DNA of 64,000 nucleotides from an uncultured Muribaculaceae bacterium (GTDB lineage Bacteria; Bacteroidota; Bacteroidia; Bacteroidales; Muribaculaceae). The stretch covers positions 1 through 64,000 of the forward strand of contig CAKUJD010000006.1 in NCBI GenBank assembly GCA_934661195.1, in the 5' to 3' direction. Positions 16,765 to 25,860 of the stretch are shown here, one piece after another. A program made the position numbers and the translations under genes. Numbering within the stretch: the first letter of the stretch is position 1; each line of letters starts with the position of its first letter. The notes beneath the pieces are model-generated. The model saw only the letters and a list, made by a program, of their open reading frames with translations, was not told where the DNA came from and ran no database searches.

Positions 16765-17556
16765 TTATTGTTTGATCTCCTCATTGTGCCTGGCCGAGTG
16801 CTCGATTATGCTCTCGGTCATCAGGTCGTATATTTGCCGTGTGCGCCCCGTCAGCATCTGGCGCTGGCGATCGGTAACCTCGGTGTCGCCGCGCACGGCC
16901 GGCCCCGTCTGCGACTGTGCCGGGCTGAGCGTGTCGAGCTTAGCCACCGTGGAGCGTATGAGCGGCAGCATCACCTTGAAGTCGATGCCTGCCTCGGCCA
17001 GTGTGTCGGCTGTGAGCGTCCACAGGTGGTTGGCAAAGTTGCACGCCATCACTGCCGCCACATGCAGCCGGGCGCGCTTGTGGCTGTCGGCCGCCTCCAC
17101 GTGTCCCGATATGCTGCGGGCCAGCTCCGTCACCTCGGCCTCGGCCTCGGCGTCGCAGCCTTCCACAAACACGGGCACGCCTCTGAAGTCAACGGGCATC
17201 TCGCGGCTGAACGACTGCATGGGATACAGCACCCCGCACCTGGCGTGGCTCGCGCCCAGCACCGCCAGCGGCTTGGTGCCCGAGGTGTGCAGCCACAGCG
17301 CGCCCGGGCGGTCGGGCACGGCTGCGGCCACCTGGGCAATGGCGTCGTCGCGCACCGCCATCACATAGGTGTCGGCGCCTGGGTCGATGCCGGCGAGGCT
17401 GTCGGTGGCCGCGCCGCAGCCCACCGCCCCGGCCAGCCGCCGTGCGTTGGCCAAGTGCCGGCTGTAGACCTGCACAATGCTGTGGCGGCGTGCCAGCGCG
17501 CGGGCCAGGCTTGCTGCCACATTGCCCGCGCCAATCATCACTATTCTGCGTGTCAT
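16765..17556 (-). CDS. DUF2520 Rossmann-fold protein
   Basis: The 263-aa product begins with a nucleotide-binding loop MIGAGNVAASLARAL (residues 7-21) and has a C-terminal all-helical DUF2520 domain (from about 130; ACNFANHLWTLTADTL near 170). The architecture resembles 6-phosphogluconate and pyrroline-5-carboxylate dehydrogenases, so an NAD(P)-dependent oxidoreductase is likely, though no substrate is known. It leads the operon with kdsC, maf and coaW. The -7 box TAACTTTG ends only four bases before the ATG, so the message is probably leaderless. Confidence 0.85.
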   Translation of the reverse strand: MTRRIVMIGAGNVAASLARALARRHSIVQVYSRHLANARRLAGAVGCGAATDSLAGIDPGADTYVMAVRDDAIAQVAAAVPDRPGALWLHTSGTKPLAVLGASHARCGVLYPMQSFSREMPVDFRGVPVFVEGCDAEAEAEVTELARSISGHVEAADSHKRARLHVAAVMACNFANHLWTLTADTLAEAGIDFKVMLPLIRSTVAKLDTLSPAQSQTGPAVRGDTEVTDRQRQMLTGRTRQIYDLMTESIIEHSARHNEEIKQ

Positions 17557-17560
17557 GCCG

Positions 17561-17592
17561 CAAAGTTACAATTAAATTTCCACTTTCCGCAA
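17561..17592 (-). promoter_or_regulatory. Promoter of the DUF2520-kdsC-maf-coaW operon
   Basis: On the reverse strand TTG (17590-17592) and TAACTTTG (17561-17568) are 21 bases apart. The start codon at 17556 falls where transcription should begin, predicting a leaderless mRNA. Confidence 0.75.
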
Positions 17593-17641
17593 TCAGACTC
17601 GCGGCTAGAATGCCCGGCGGCGCGGCTTTTGGCGTGAATAG

Positions 17642-17672
17642 TTGCGTATTATGATTTTTAGCTCTAATTTTG
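17642..17672 (+). promoter_or_regulatory. Promoter of the PfkB kinase gene
   Basis: TTG (17642-17644) and TAATTTTG (17665-17672) are separated by 20 bases, matching the Bacteroidota consensus, with a 43-base gap to the start codon. Confidence 0.8.
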
Positions 17673-17715
17673 CGGCACGATTTGGTGAAAATTTACAATT
17701 TATATCGATTTACAA

Positions 17716-18591
17716 ATGACTGACATTTGCTGCATCGGGCACATCACGCTCGACAAAATCATAACCCCCCACAGCACAGCCTCGCTCAACGGCGGCACTT
17801 CCTACTACTTCTCCTACGGTATCAGCCGCATGCCCGGAGTGAGCTACAAGCTCGTGACTTCGCTCGCCGAGGCCGACATGCAGGCCGTTGACCGCATGCG
17901 CGGCGCCGGCATCGAGGTTGAGGTGATTCCCAGCCGCCACACGGTGTTTTTTGAAAACTCCTATGGCGAGAACATGAACAACCGCCGCCAGCGCGTTCTG
18001 GCCAAGGCCGACCCTTTCACCGCCCAGAAGCTGAGCGGCGTTGAGGCCCGCTATATACACCTTGGCTCGCTGCTGGCCGACGACTTCCCGCTCGATGCCA
18101 TCGAGTCGCTTGCGGGCCGCGGCACGCTCAGCGTCGACGCGCAGGGCTTTCTGCGCTATGTCGACGGCGACAAGGTGTATCCATGCGACTGGCAGCAGAA
18201 GCGCCAGGTGCTGCAAATGGTCGACATTCTCAAGGTGAACGAGCACGAAATTGAGTCGCTCACCGGCTACTCCGACCTCGAGCCGGCGGCGCGCGTGCTG
18301 GCCGGCTGGGGCGTGAAAGAGGTGCTGATGACGCTGGGCAGCTATGGCTCGGTGATATACGCCGACGGCCAGATGCACCGCATTCCCGCCTACCGCCCCA
18401 AGCAGCTGGTCGACGCCACGGGTTGTGGCGACACCTATGCCACCGGCTACCTGTATATGCGCAGCCGCGGGGCCGGCTATGACGAGGCCGGCCGCTTTGC
18501 CGCTGCCATGGCCACGCTCAACCTCGAAAAAACAGGTGCTTTTTGCGGCACCGAGGCCGATGTGGAGGCCGTGCTCAGCCGCGGCGAGTGA
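17716..18591 (+). CDS. PfkB-family carbohydrate kinase
   Basis: The 291-aa product is a ribokinase-fold sugar or nucleoside kinase. The second signature, DATGCGDTYATGYLY near residues 233-247, contains the catalytic aspartate of GCGD. The ATP-site strand KEVLMTLGSYGSV lies near 200. The N-terminal sugar-binding GGTSYYFSYG stretch is near 28-37, a variant of the usual GG..N motif. The exact substrate cannot be read from sequence. It has its own promoter and is followed by an unrelated secreted protein gene 27 bases downstream. Confidence 0.88.
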   Translation: MTDICCIGHITLDKIITPHSTASLNGGTSYYFSYGISRMPGVSYKLVTSLAEADMQAVDRMRGAGIEVEVIPSRHTVFFENSYGENMNNRRQRVLAKADPFTAQKLSGVEARYIHLGSLLADDFPLDAIESLAGRGTLSVDAQGFLRYVDGDKVYPCDWQQKRQVLQMVDILKVNEHEIESLTGYSDLEPAARVLAGWGVKEVLMTLGSYGSVIYADGQMHRIPAYRPKQLVDATGCGDTYATGYLYMRSRGAGYDEAGRFAAAMATLNLEKTGAFCGTEADVEAVLSRGE

Positions 18592-18618
18592 ATAGGATAG
18601 TTCGTAAATGGTGATATT

Positions 18619-19314
18619 ATGGCAATGAAACTCAGGCAGGCTGCAATGCGGGCGGCCATAGTGGTGGCAGCGGTGGCTGCTTTGGCCAGCCGCGGTGCGG
18701 CGCAGACGGCCGACACGCTGTGCGTCTACCGCTCGTGGCAGTCGATATTCAACCAGCGGGCCGACACAGTGGTGATCGATCCGAAAATTGATGTGCGCTC
18801 GCCATATGACTACGACTTCTCTACTGCCGACAAGCGCGTGACGCGCTCGCTGAGGCAGCAGTCGGTGGCTGTGGCCATCGGCGACAGCACGTGGCTCATC
18901 AGTAGCAACTGGATCAAGGCCAACTTCAAGGGCGACTGCTCGCACTTTTCGCGCTTTGTGCCGCTCTTTTTCTCGGCCAAAGTGGCATTTGTGCAGTGGC
19001 TGCGCGGCGGGCCCACGTTTGGCGGCGTGATGCTCAACATGATGGTGGGCCTCGTCACTGGCATGGACACCGGCGTGGGCATGGGCGGCATGTACAATGG
19101 CGCCACGGCTCCTTTCTACCACCTCGATTTTGCCACCCACACCGTGCACAAGGTCGACAGCGACTACCTCATAGGGCTGCTCGGCGCATATCCCGACTTG
19201 CTGCGCCGCTACACCATGATGAACGACTACCAGTCAACGCCCATGGTCAACAGCTACTTTATGGAATATGTCGACCGCCTGAATTCCGACCCTTCGGTGC
19301 CCTATCTGTTCTGA
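18619..19314 (+). CDS. Secreted protein of unknown function
   Basis: The 231-aa product carries a signal peptide (residues 1 to about 29, cut after a GAA/AQT stretch), so it is exported. ATG 18619 and the in-frame ATG at 18625 are both possible starts. The mature part is 200 residues with a glycine/methionine-rich centre (GGVMLNMMVGLVTGMDTGVGMGGMYNG, broken here by size limits into its key GMDTG and GMGGMYNG parts) that may contact a membrane. A C-terminal helical part ends in PSVPYLF. No catalytic motif is visible. It follows the PfkB gene closely and probably shares its transcript. Confidence 0.7.
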   Translation: MAMKLRQAAMRAAIVVAAVAALASRGAAQTADTLCVYRSWQSIFNQRADTVVIDPKIDVRSPYDYDFSTADKRVTRSLRQQSVAVAIGDSTWLISSNWIKANFKGDCSHFSRFVPLFFSAKVAFVQWLRGGPTFGGVMLNMMVGLVTGMDTGVGMGGMYNGATAPFYHLDFATHTVHKVDSDYLIGLLGAYPDLLRRYTMMNDYQSTPMVNSYFMEYVDRLNSDPSVPYLF

Positions 19315-19449
19315 CTTGGCCGCGGCCGAAGCCCCAAAAAAAAACGATAAATCGTGCAGATTGAAAAATATTTTTAGAAAAACGCTTTGCGGTTACAGAT
19401 ATATTGCGTAATTTTGCAGCGCAAAACGGAAATAGCCGCTATGCGATCT

Positions 19450-19523
19450 GGCCCATTAGCTCAACTGAATAGAGTGTTTGACTACGGATCAAAAGGTTAT
19501 AGGTTTGAATCCTATATGGGTCA
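19450..19523 (+). tRNA. tRNA-Arg (anticodon ACG)
   Basis: The 74-nt sequence folds as a standard cloverleaf: acceptor GGCCCAT / ATGGGTC with one G-U pair, D stem GCTC / GAGT, anticodon stem TTTGA / TCAAA with loop CTACGGA, T stem ATAGG / CCTAT and discriminator A. CCA is not encoded. The stems are unusually AU-rich and the T loop has TTTGAAT rather than TTCGAAT. ACG reads CGN arginine codons after A-to-I editing. Confidence 0.92.
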
Positions 19524-19597
19524 CAAAAAAATCAATGATGGAAGCTAAGCAATTGGCTTCCATTAATTTTTTTATGTGCCATTCTCTCAACAAGCCC

Positions 19598-20686
19598 ATG
19601 CGCAGCATCTTCATTTTCAATCCCGAAAACGATTTGGCCCTGGCCAATGGCGGGCCCAACTACACAGCGCCGCCATTTGCGCAGCAGCTCAGGCGCGACC
19701 TGCAGCTGCTGCCGGCATGGTATGCGCCTGCGGGATCGGCTGTGGTGTGCAAGGGTGCAAAGCGGGCCCAGCGGTGGCTCAATGCCCAGGGGCTCAATGT
19801 TGAGGCCATGGAACCCGAGTGGCTAAGGGGCATAGGCGGCTGCCGCTTCGAGCCGTGGGGGTGGAGCCCGGCTATGCTGCACTGGCTTGAGGGTCGCGGG
19901 GTGGGGCGGGACTGCTTGCCCACAACGGCCCAGGTCGACGGCTGGCGAGGCCTGTCGCACAGGCGCACTTCGTTGGCCATTCACCGCGCCATTGCCGCTA
20001 TGGCGGGCGGGCCGCTGTCGCCCGAGCCCGTTGAACTCGATCGCCTTGATGCCGTGCTGCGCTTTGCCGCCGCGCATCCCAGCTGCTATGTGAAGTCGCC
20101 TTGGTCGGGCAGCGGCCGGGGGGTGTATCGCGTGCTACAGCCCAGTGCGCGCGACTTTGCCCAGTGGTGCTCAGGCATCATCAAGCGGCAGGGCTCGGTT
20201 ATGTGCGAGCAGGCCCTCGACCGCTGCCTCGACTTTGCCCTCGAGCTGCGTTGTTCGGGCGGCGGCTGCCGCGTGGACGGCTACTCGGTGTTTGCCAGCG
20301 ACTTCCACAGCCAGTATGCCCACGGCATTGTGGCCGGTGCCGATGAACTGCGAGCCATGGTTGCGGAGCTGTATCCCGGCTTCGACGCCGTGGAGCAGAT
20401 GGCGGTTGAATCCGTGCGCCGGGTGGTGGCCGCGCGCTACACGGGCTGGATTGGGCTCGACATGCTGCTCTACCGCACATCAGGCGGCACGGTGGGCATC
20501 GACCCGTGTGTGGAGCTGAACCTGCGTCCCACCATGGGACTTGTGGCAGCCGCATGCGGCCGCCGCGGCATGCGTGGCCGCTTCATGATTGCCGCGCCGC
20601 ATAGTGTGGCCGCTGGTGCCACTCTGCTCACTCCAGTCGGTCCCGATTCGGCCTTTTGCGCCGCCGTTGTTCCCGAAAAAGGCTGA
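19598..20686 (+). CDS. ATP-grasp-like protein of unknown substrate
   Basis: The frame is open from within the tRNA, but the product most likely starts at ATG 19598 (MRSIFIFNPENDLALA). The NPENDLALANGG start is characteristic of a conserved but uncharacterised Bacteroidales family. Around residues 160-175 is an ATP-grasp nucleotide strand (CYVKSPWSGSGRGVY, a lysine followed by a glycine-rich loop). Near 200-215 is VMCEQALDRCLDFALEL, and near 300-315 are GLDMLL and ELNLRPTMG, which supply the usual metal-binding Glu and Asn. It probably makes a peptide-like or ester bond on an unknown acceptor. Length is 362 aa. It has no partner in an operon. Confidence 0.7.
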   Translation: MRSIFIFNPENDLALANGGPNYTAPPFAQQLRRDLQLLPAWYAPAGSAVVCKGAKRAQRWLNAQGLNVEAMEPEWLRGIGGCRFEPWGWSPAMLHWLEGRGVGRDCLPTTAQVDGWRGLSHRRTSLAIHRAIAAMAGGPLSPEPVELDRLDAVLRFAAAHPSCYVKSPWSGSGRGVYRVLQPSARDFAQWCSGIIKRQGSVMCEQALDRCLDFALELRCSGGGCRVDGYSVFASDFHSQYAHGIVAGADELRAMVAELYPGFDAVEQMAVESVRRVVAARYTGWIGLDMLLYRTSGGTVGIDPCVELNLRPTMGLVAAACGRRGMRGRFMIAAPHSVAAGATLLTPVGPDSAFCAAVVPEKG

Positions 20687-20704
20687 TGCGCCGTCGCCAC
20701 CGGG

Positions 20705-20735
20705 TTGCCCAAATGGATTAAAAGAACTATATTTG
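20705..20735 (+). promoter_or_regulatory. Promoter upstream of engB, long leader
   Basis: TTG (20705-20707) and TATATTTG (20728-20735) are 20 bases apart. The next good start codon is engB at 20984, so the leader would be about 240 bases and include the palindromic repeat at 20842. I see no gene in 20687-20983. Confidence 0.65.
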
Positions 20736-20841
20736 CATAATATAATGTGCGGGCGCGCACTGGCGAGAGCACTGAAAAAAAACTGCACTTAAGGCGAGTA
20801 GGCGTGTGGTGAATGCGCTAAACAGTGATGAATGCCGTAGT

Positions 20842-20889
20842 GACGTGGCATGCCACGTCTGCCGCAATTTGCTATAAATTAGTCAATTA
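20842..20889. repeat. Intergenic palindromic repeat, copy 2
   Basis: A perfect 18-bp palindrome (20842-20859, GACGTGGCA and its complement) is followed by GCCGCAATT and an AT-rich tail that also follow the truncated copy at position 1. It could fold as a hairpin in the engB leader or be a protein-binding site. Confidence 0.65.
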
Positions 20890-20983
20890 ATTGGCGGCTT
20901 GTCGGCTGCGTTTTTTCAGTGCTTTCGCTCTGGAACGTTGCCCGCCACACGTTGAACCACACAGAAACATACCTCACAACTCT

Positions 20984-21592
20984 ATGGTAATAAAGAAAGC
21001 TGAATTCGAAATAAGCAACACCGACGTGGCCAAATGTCCGCAGGGCAATTTGCCCGAGTATGCCTTCATAGGACGCTCTAATGTGGGCAAGTCGTCGCTC
21101 ATCAACATGCTGTGCGGCCGCAACGGCTTGGCCAAGACCAGCGCCACTCCGGGCAAGACGCTGCTCATCAATCACTTTAAAATTAACGACGCCTGGTACA
21201 TTGTCGACCTTCCAGGCTATGGCTACGCCGCCCGCAGCAAGGACAGCCGCGAGCAGCTGAAACGCATCATCGACAGCTACATCCTGGGCCGCGAGCAGAT
21301 GACCAACCTGTTTGTGCTCATCGACTGCCGCCACAAGCCGCAGAAAATCGACCTTGAGTTTCTCACCTGGCTGGGCGAGCACGGAGTGCCGTTCAGCATC
21401 GTGTTCACCAAGCTCGACAAGCTGGGCCGCGAGGCCGGCCCGCGCAATGTGGCCGCCTACAAGGAAGAGTTGCTGAAGTCGTGGGAGGAGCTGCCGCCAA
21501 TATTCATGACCTCGAGTGCCGACGGCCGCGGCCGCGACGAGGTGCTCGGCTATATCGACCAGATCAACAAGCAAATAAACGGTGCAAAATGA
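20984..21592 (+). CDS. engB: Ribosome biogenesis GTPase EngB (YihA/YsxC)
   Basis: EngB is a small essential TRAFAC GTPase that helps assemble the large ribosomal subunit. The 202-aa product from ATG 20984 shows G1 GRSNVGKSS near 29-37, G2 around TSATPGKT near 54-61, G3 DLPGYG near 76-81, G4 TKLDK near 148 and G5 SSADGRG near 180. The frame is open further upstream, but homologues begin near [11 protein letters not shown]. The stop overlaps the start of the glycosyltransferase gene (ATGA), so engB, the GT2 gene and the GNAT gene are translationally coupled. Confidence 0.95.
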   Translation: MVIKKAEFEISNTDVAKCPQGNLPEYAFIGRSNVGKSSLINMLCGRNGLAKTSATPGKTLLINHFKINDAWYIVDLPGYGYAARSKDSREQLKRIIDSYILGREQMTNLFVLIDCRHKPQKIDLEFLTWLGEHGVPFSIVFTKLDKLGREAGPRNVAAYKEELLKSWEELPPIFMTSSADGRGRDEVLGYIDQINKQINGAK

Positions 21593-22740
21593 CGGCAGAC
21601 GGCGTTGGCGAGTCAATCGACATTAGCGTGGTCATAGTCAGCTACAGGGTCAAGTATTTCCTGGAGCAGACGCTGCTGTCGGTGCGTGAGGCCCTCAAGG
21701 GGCTTCGCGGCGAGGTGTTTGTGGTCGACAACGACCAGTGCGACTATTCGCTTAGCTTTCTGCGCGAGCGTTTCCCCGAGGTCAGGTTCATCGTCAATGA
21801 GCACAACGAGGGTTTCGCGCGCGCCAACAACCGCGCCATTGCCCAGGCCCGTGGCCGCTACACGCTCATCCTCAACCCCGACACCATCATCACCCACAAG
21901 TGCCTGGCCGAGCCGCTCGAGTGGATGCGCACCCACAACCGCTGCGGCGCCATCGGGGCACACATGATCGACGGCAACGGCGTGTTCCTGCCCGAGTCCA
22001 AGCGCGCGTTTCCCACACCGTGGGTGTCGTTTTGCAAAATCTTCGGCCTGTCGTCGCTCATGCCGCGCTCGCGCTGGTTTGCCCGCTATCATCTGCGCTA
22101 TCTCGACGAGCGCGAGGCCCACCGCATCGACATCCTTGCCGGTGCCTACATGTTTTGCCGCACAAGCCTGCTGAAGAGTGTGGGCGGCTTCGACGAAGAC
22201 TTCTTCATGTATGGCGAGGACATCGACCTGTCATACCGCATGGCCAAGGCTGGCTATGAAAACTGGTATCTGCCCGTCGACATGATCCACTACAAGGGCG
22301 AGAGCACCAAGAAGGACTCGATGCGCTATGTGCGCGTGTTCTACGACGCCATGCTCATATTCTACCGCAAGCACTTCCCCGGCTACAGCGCGCTGCTCTA
22401 TCCGCTCGTCAAGGCCGGCGTGGGCGTGCGTGCCGGCATGGCCCGCCTGCGCCGCACGCTGCGCCCCAATGCCAACGCCCGCAGCAATGCCGACACCTCG
22501 CGCGGCCAATGGGTGGTGCTCGCCGCCAACGCGCCCGCAGTGGCTGCCAAGTGCGGCATAGCGCGCTACGCCACCGCCATGCCCGCCTGCGGAGCGGCCA
22601 ATGTGCTCATCGACAACGCCTCGCACTCCTATGGCGAGATTGTGGAGCTGATAGCGCGCTATTCGCGGCCTGGCATCAGCTTTCACATCTATTCGGCACA
22701 AAACGACATGATCATATCACCCAAAATGCAGCAGTCATGA
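21589..22740 (+). CDS. Glycosyltransferase family 2 (rhamnosyltransferase-like)
   Basis: The 383-aa product starts at ATG 21589, overlapping the engB stop. It has the GT-A fold: [19 protein letters not shown] near 14-32, VVDNDQCD near 44, [12 protein letters not shown] near 73-84, the nucleotide-binding NPDTII near 97, and GAYMF...[19 protein letters not shown] near 185-215 with the ED/D base. A C-terminal segment of about 70 residues is less conserved. Enzymes of this type add rhamnose or related sugars to surface glycans. It is coupled to the GNAT gene by an ATGA overlap at 22737. The gene order engB-GT2-GNAT suggests old co-transcription, not a shared pathway. Confidence 0.9.
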   Translation: MTADGVGESIDISVVIVSYRVKYFLEQTLLSVREALKGLRGEVFVVDNDQCDYSLSFLRERFPEVRFIVNEHNEGFARANNRAIAQARGRYTLILNPDTIITHKCLAEPLEWMRTHNRCGAIGAHMIDGNGVFLPESKRAFPTPWVSFCKIFGLSSLMPRSRWFARYHLRYLDEREAHRIDILAGAYMFCRTSLLKSVGGFDEDFFMYGEDIDLSYRMAKAGYENWYLPVDMIHYKGESTKKDSMRYVRVFYDAMLIFYRKHFPGYSALLYPLVKAGVGVRAGMARLRRTLRPNANARSNADTSRGQWVVLAANAPAVAAKCGIARYATAMPACGAANVLIDNASHSYGEIVELIARYSRPGISFHIYSAQNDMIISPKMQQS

Positions 22741-23258
22741 ACCTGATTTCCGACGACACCGTGGCTCTGCGCGCCCTTGAGCCTGCCGACATCGACACTC
22801 TATACGGCTGGGAAAACGATCCCGGGCTTTGGACGGTGTCGGGCACCCAGGCGCCTTATTCACGCCACTTGCTGGCGGCCTACCTGAGCAGCTACACGGG
22901 CGACATCTACGCCTCACGCCAGCTGCGTCTGATGATCACCCTCTGCACTGATGGCAGCCCCATTGGCACGGTCGACTTCATCGACTTTGACCCGCTAAAC
23001 AACCGCGCCGAACTCGGCCTGCTCATCGCCCCCGGCTGCCAGGGCCACGGCTACGGCCGCCGCGCCCTGCGGCTCATCAAGCAGTACGCCAGCAACCACA
23101 TTGGCCTGCGCCAACTGTATGTTGTCATTGCCGACACCAATGCACCCTGCATCACCATATTCAAGCAGGAGGGCTTTGAACAGTCGGGCCGCCTAAAAGC
23201 ATGGATAAAGCAAGGGCGCGTCTATCACGACGCCACCCTGATGCAGATAGTGTTTTGA
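22737..23258 (+). CDS. GNAT-family N-acetyltransferase (RimJ/RimL type)
   Basis: The 173-aa product is a GCN5-like acetyltransferase with an N-terminal LRALEPADIDTLYGWEND opening (residues 9-26) typical of the RimJ/RimL or SpeG-like branch. It has PIGTVDFIDFD near 78, and the acetyl-CoA loop is present as GCQGHGYGRRALRL near 102-115 (Q/RxxGxG/A pattern). ATG 22737 overlaps the glycosyltransferase stop. The substrate is unknown. Confidence 0.9.
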   Translation: MNLISDDTVALRALEPADIDTLYGWENDPGLWTVSGTQAPYSRHLLAAYLSSYTGDIYASRQLRLMITLCTDGSPIGTVDFIDFDPLNNRAELGLLIAPGCQGHGYGRRALRLIKQYASNHIGLRQLYVVIADTNAPCITIFKQEGFEQSGRLKAWIKQGRVYHDATLMQIVF

Positions 23259-23266
23259 CCAAAAAC

Positions 23267-23503
23267 ATGGACACCATCGACGACTTCACCGATGCGTGGC
23301 AGACGCAAGACGCCATTGCCACCGTAGTCAACGCCTGCGGCCACGAGGTGTGGGACTTGCACTGCAGCGGCGGTGCCTTTGTGCTCGAAACCGACACCCA
23401 CCTCACCGACGAGGCCATCTCCAACCTGTGCGCCCAGCTCCCCCTCAGCGCCGACTACGGCGGCGAGGGCACCCGCGGCACCATAATCATAGTCACCCCG
23501 TAA
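23267..23503 (+). CDS. Small acidic protein, 78 aa
   Basis: A short ORF begins with ATG 23267, eight bases after the GNAT stop, and ends at 23503. The product is acidic, cytoplasmic and mixed alpha/beta, with two Cys (VNACGHE and DLHCSGG) and a C-terminal TRGTIIIVTP strand. Codon usage matches the GC-rich host genes and spacing suggests the same transcript. I do not recognise a family. Confidence 0.6.
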   Translation: MDTIDDFTDAWQTQDAIATVVNACGHEVWDLHCSGGAFVLETDTHLTDEAISNLCAQLPLSADYGGEGTRGTIIIVTP

Positions 23504-23760
23504 TCAATAGCAGCACTGAAAAAGCCGTAATCCCATCAATTTGACAGGATAAAATGCGCCAAACAGGCCAAAAAACATATGGACGAGGCATGCCGAAAGT
23601 ACTGAAAAGGCATAGTGTTTTGCGTAGCTTTCCACAAAATTGCAGCCGGCATTATCCGCGTTAGTGATAAAATATGTGTAGGCCGGTGTTTTGCGTCGGC
23701 TACGCCTCCGCTGCAACACATATCCAATCCCTCCAGGATTTCGCCCTTTAAAAAGCGCAT

Positions 23761-23794
23761 AAAAAAAGGTCATAAACTGGTTAAGTCTATGACC
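23761..23794 (-). terminator. Intrinsic terminator on the reverse strand at the prophage's late end
   Basis: On the reverse strand a perfect 7-bp stem (GGTCATA / TATGACC, 23788-23794 with 23768-23774, loop 13) is followed by seven T residues. It lies 229 bases beyond the last late gene (24023) and would stop the leftward late transcript. Apart from this hairpin and the inverted repeat at 23868, I see no gene in 23504-24022. The reverse-strand ORF 23504-23845 has poor coding character. Confidence 0.7.
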
Positions 23795-23867
23795 CATCTT
23801 GAGTGATCCGAGTGTGGTCGTAAAATATTTTATAATTATATACATATCAGTTAGTTATAAAAATTGC

Positions 23868-23912
23868 TTTTGTGGTACTGTACCACAAAATGGAGAAAAG
23901 TGTACCACAAAA
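23868..23912. other. TACCACAAAA inverted and direct repeats, candidate attachment or integrase arm sites
   Basis: TTTTGTGGTAC (23868-23878) and GTACCACAAAA (23880-23890) form an 11-bp inverted repeat with a single central base. A third identical GTACCACAAAA lies at 23902-23912. This is the AT-rich border between host genes and the first phage tail gene. Clustered short repeats at such a border fit tyrosine-recombinase binding sites, but neither the integrase nor the other end is in the window. Confidence 0.45.
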
Positions 23913-24022
23913 CCTCCATATTTTAGCCGTTTTTAGAGGCAAAAATCCAAACTTGAAAATATTAAACACTTTTTAAGTAATAGGCGTGCTATAAGGCGTG
24001 AATATACATTTCGTTACAATTA

Positions 24023-25855
24023 TTAACTGTCTGAAACTTGCCAAAATTCGCCTTTTACCAACTGCGACATTCCGCTCTCTGAGAATGTGGCTGTAAGCTT
24101 TTCACAGATGTAGCGTTTACCTCTTATAAGAAATAGTGAGCGAGGGTTGGGCAGCATATCAGTCAGGAACTTGAATGTGTATTTGCGTTTGGTGTCTATA
24201 TGGTACACCGAGCGCATTCTATTCGCATTACTGTCGTTTAGCCGCAATGAGGTATGCGGACGGAAGTAGCCGCTCCAGTCCTCGTAGATGACAACATCAT
24301 CAACGTAAGGATATGGTAATTTGCCGTTGTAGTCAGCTGCGCCGTCCCACCACGCAACATAAATCTTGTCGTAGAACTCGCTGCGCTTTTTCGACTCACC
24401 GGCAACGATTGCTTGAACCGATGTTGGCTGATAGAATGTGCCGTCGACACGCTCCTTGAAGTCCTTGATAAGACTGCCGGAACTGCCTACATTCGTTTCA
24501 GAAGATGCGGAACTTGCATCATCGAAACCGGAGAATGAAAGATACAGGCAGTTGCCATAAGTATTGTCTGTATAGTCAATCCACGCCGGTACAAACTCTA
24601 TTTCATTCTGCTCCGCATCTTCACGCTCATCAACGATGCGAGATCCAAAAAGGTTGATAGGTTGCAGTACGCACTTATATGAATATCTGTTCGGCATATT
24701 CTTGTTCTCCTGAACGAGCGTTTTGTGCACCGCGCGGACGACAAAATAAATGTCAAGATCTTTGGCATACAGTAATCTGTTGATATTTGAGCCTCGGTGC
24801 GCCTGGCCGTCCCATACAGCAAAAGACTTATTGGTGGCAAGCAACTGCGACAGTGTGTCATAGACTAAGGCATCGCCATTGCGAGCCTTTATGAACCAAT
24901 CGCAGGAATAGAACTTCCACATCTCATGGTCGCATTCGGTGTATGCGAGGTTTGTAGCCTCTCGGTAGTCACAACGTTCGTCTTCTATGGTAACAGCCAC
25001 ACTATGCTCCGCTATGACCTTATGGATATTAACAGGAGCAAGCAAAGCAAGTTTCTGTTGCGTGTAAGCAAAGCCGATGTGACGTGCCCGATGGTCAATG
25101 TCAAACTCCGCATCAAGAAACAATTCAAGTTTAGAGAAAAACTCCGCCACCGACCAATGCGGCAGTGCATCGGCAAAGTCCGTCATTCCCCACGCCCACG
25201 GCAACGTGTTGCACACGAGCAGATAGCGGTGTTCCTCACGTTCTTCCCAAGAGCGGAAATCGTAGGTATAACCCACCGCAGCGCATATTTGCTTAACAAT
25301 ATATAGAAGATACGGCTGCCACGACAAGCCTTTCGTATCGTTGTGCCAAACGTAAGAAGAACCTGTATATCGGGGACAGTTCTGAATGTTGCCGGACTCA
25401 TTGTTTACCCAAGGCAAGGCGACAAACGAGAGATTGTACACGCCATTGTTCCAAGCATTGGAGGGCGTTATAGCCGTAGGAGATGTGTGTAACGGAGAAC
25501 CGAGGTCAAGTTCATTGATGTAGATGTCATCAAAAGATGAATTGAAATTTGCTTCTGAGCGGCCTTCAAGGAACTGAGTCTTCACCTCGCTGTCGTTGAT
25601 TTCTGTGATGGTGATTGTGCCGTGCTTTACAAAAGAACGGTCACGGATAGAACAATCAAACACCGCCTTGTACGCCACGACATCGGCACGGTTGATGTTG
25701 CCGAAGATAGCAATGTTATGCGCACAGCCACGCAACGGAAAGGTGATAGTCAGTGAATATCCGTCAGAGCCGCTGAACAGACGGTTTTCCTCCACGAACT
25801 GGAAAGAAGTATTTTCTTTGAGACAGGCCTGTCTGCCATTGATTAGAATTTCCAT
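24023..25855 (-). CDS. Phage distal tail / baseplate-type protein
   Basis: The 610-aa product is the last gene of the late region. It begins with a MEILINGRQACLKENTSF-type opening and a LTITFPLRGCAHNIAIFG stretch (residues 33-50). This start is highly conserved in tail proteins of Bacteroidales prophages, where the protein follows the tape measure protein. By position it should be a distal tail or hub protein that joins tube and fibres. A serine-rich linker (DDASSASSETNVGSSGS) near 440-460 separates two domains. No lytic or peptidase motif is visible. It starts five bases after the tape measure stop. Confidence 0.75.
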   Translation of the reverse strand: MEILINGRQACLKENTSFQFVEENRLFSGSDGYSLTITFPLRGCAHNIAIFGNINRADVVAYKAVFDCSIRDRSFVKHGTITITEINDSEVKTQFLEGRSEANFNSSFDDIYINELDLGSPLHTSPTAITPSNAWNNGVYNLSFVALPWVNNESGNIQNCPRYTGSSYVWHNDTKGLSWQPYLLYIVKQICAAVGYTYDFRSWEEREEHRYLLVCNTLPWAWGMTDFADALPHWSVAEFFSKLELFLDAEFDIDHRARHIGFAYTQQKLALLAPVNIHKVIAEHSVAVTIEDERCDYREATNLAYTECDHEMWKFYSCDWFIKARNGDALVYDTLSQLLATNKSFAVWDGQAHRGSNINRLLYAKDLDIYFVVRAVHKTLVQENKNMPNRYSYKCVLQPINLFGSRIVDEREDAEQNEIEFVPAWIDYTDNTYGNCLYLSFSGFDDASSASSETNVGSSGSLIKDFKERVDGTFYQPTSVQAIVAGESKKRSEFYDKIYVAWWDGAADYNGKLPYPYVDDVVIYEDWSGYFRPHTSLRLNDSNANRMRSVYHIDTKRKYTFKFLTDMLPNPRSLFLIRGKRYICEKLTATFSESGMSQLVKGEFWQVSDS

Positions 25856-25860
25856 ATCTG

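Noticed and set aside
23504..23845. Reverse-strand ORF of 113 codons between host and prophage
   Set aside because: It contains the terminator hairpin and its T-run, has no homologous features, and its frame includes low-quality sequence. It was kept only as a note that this interval is otherwise empty.
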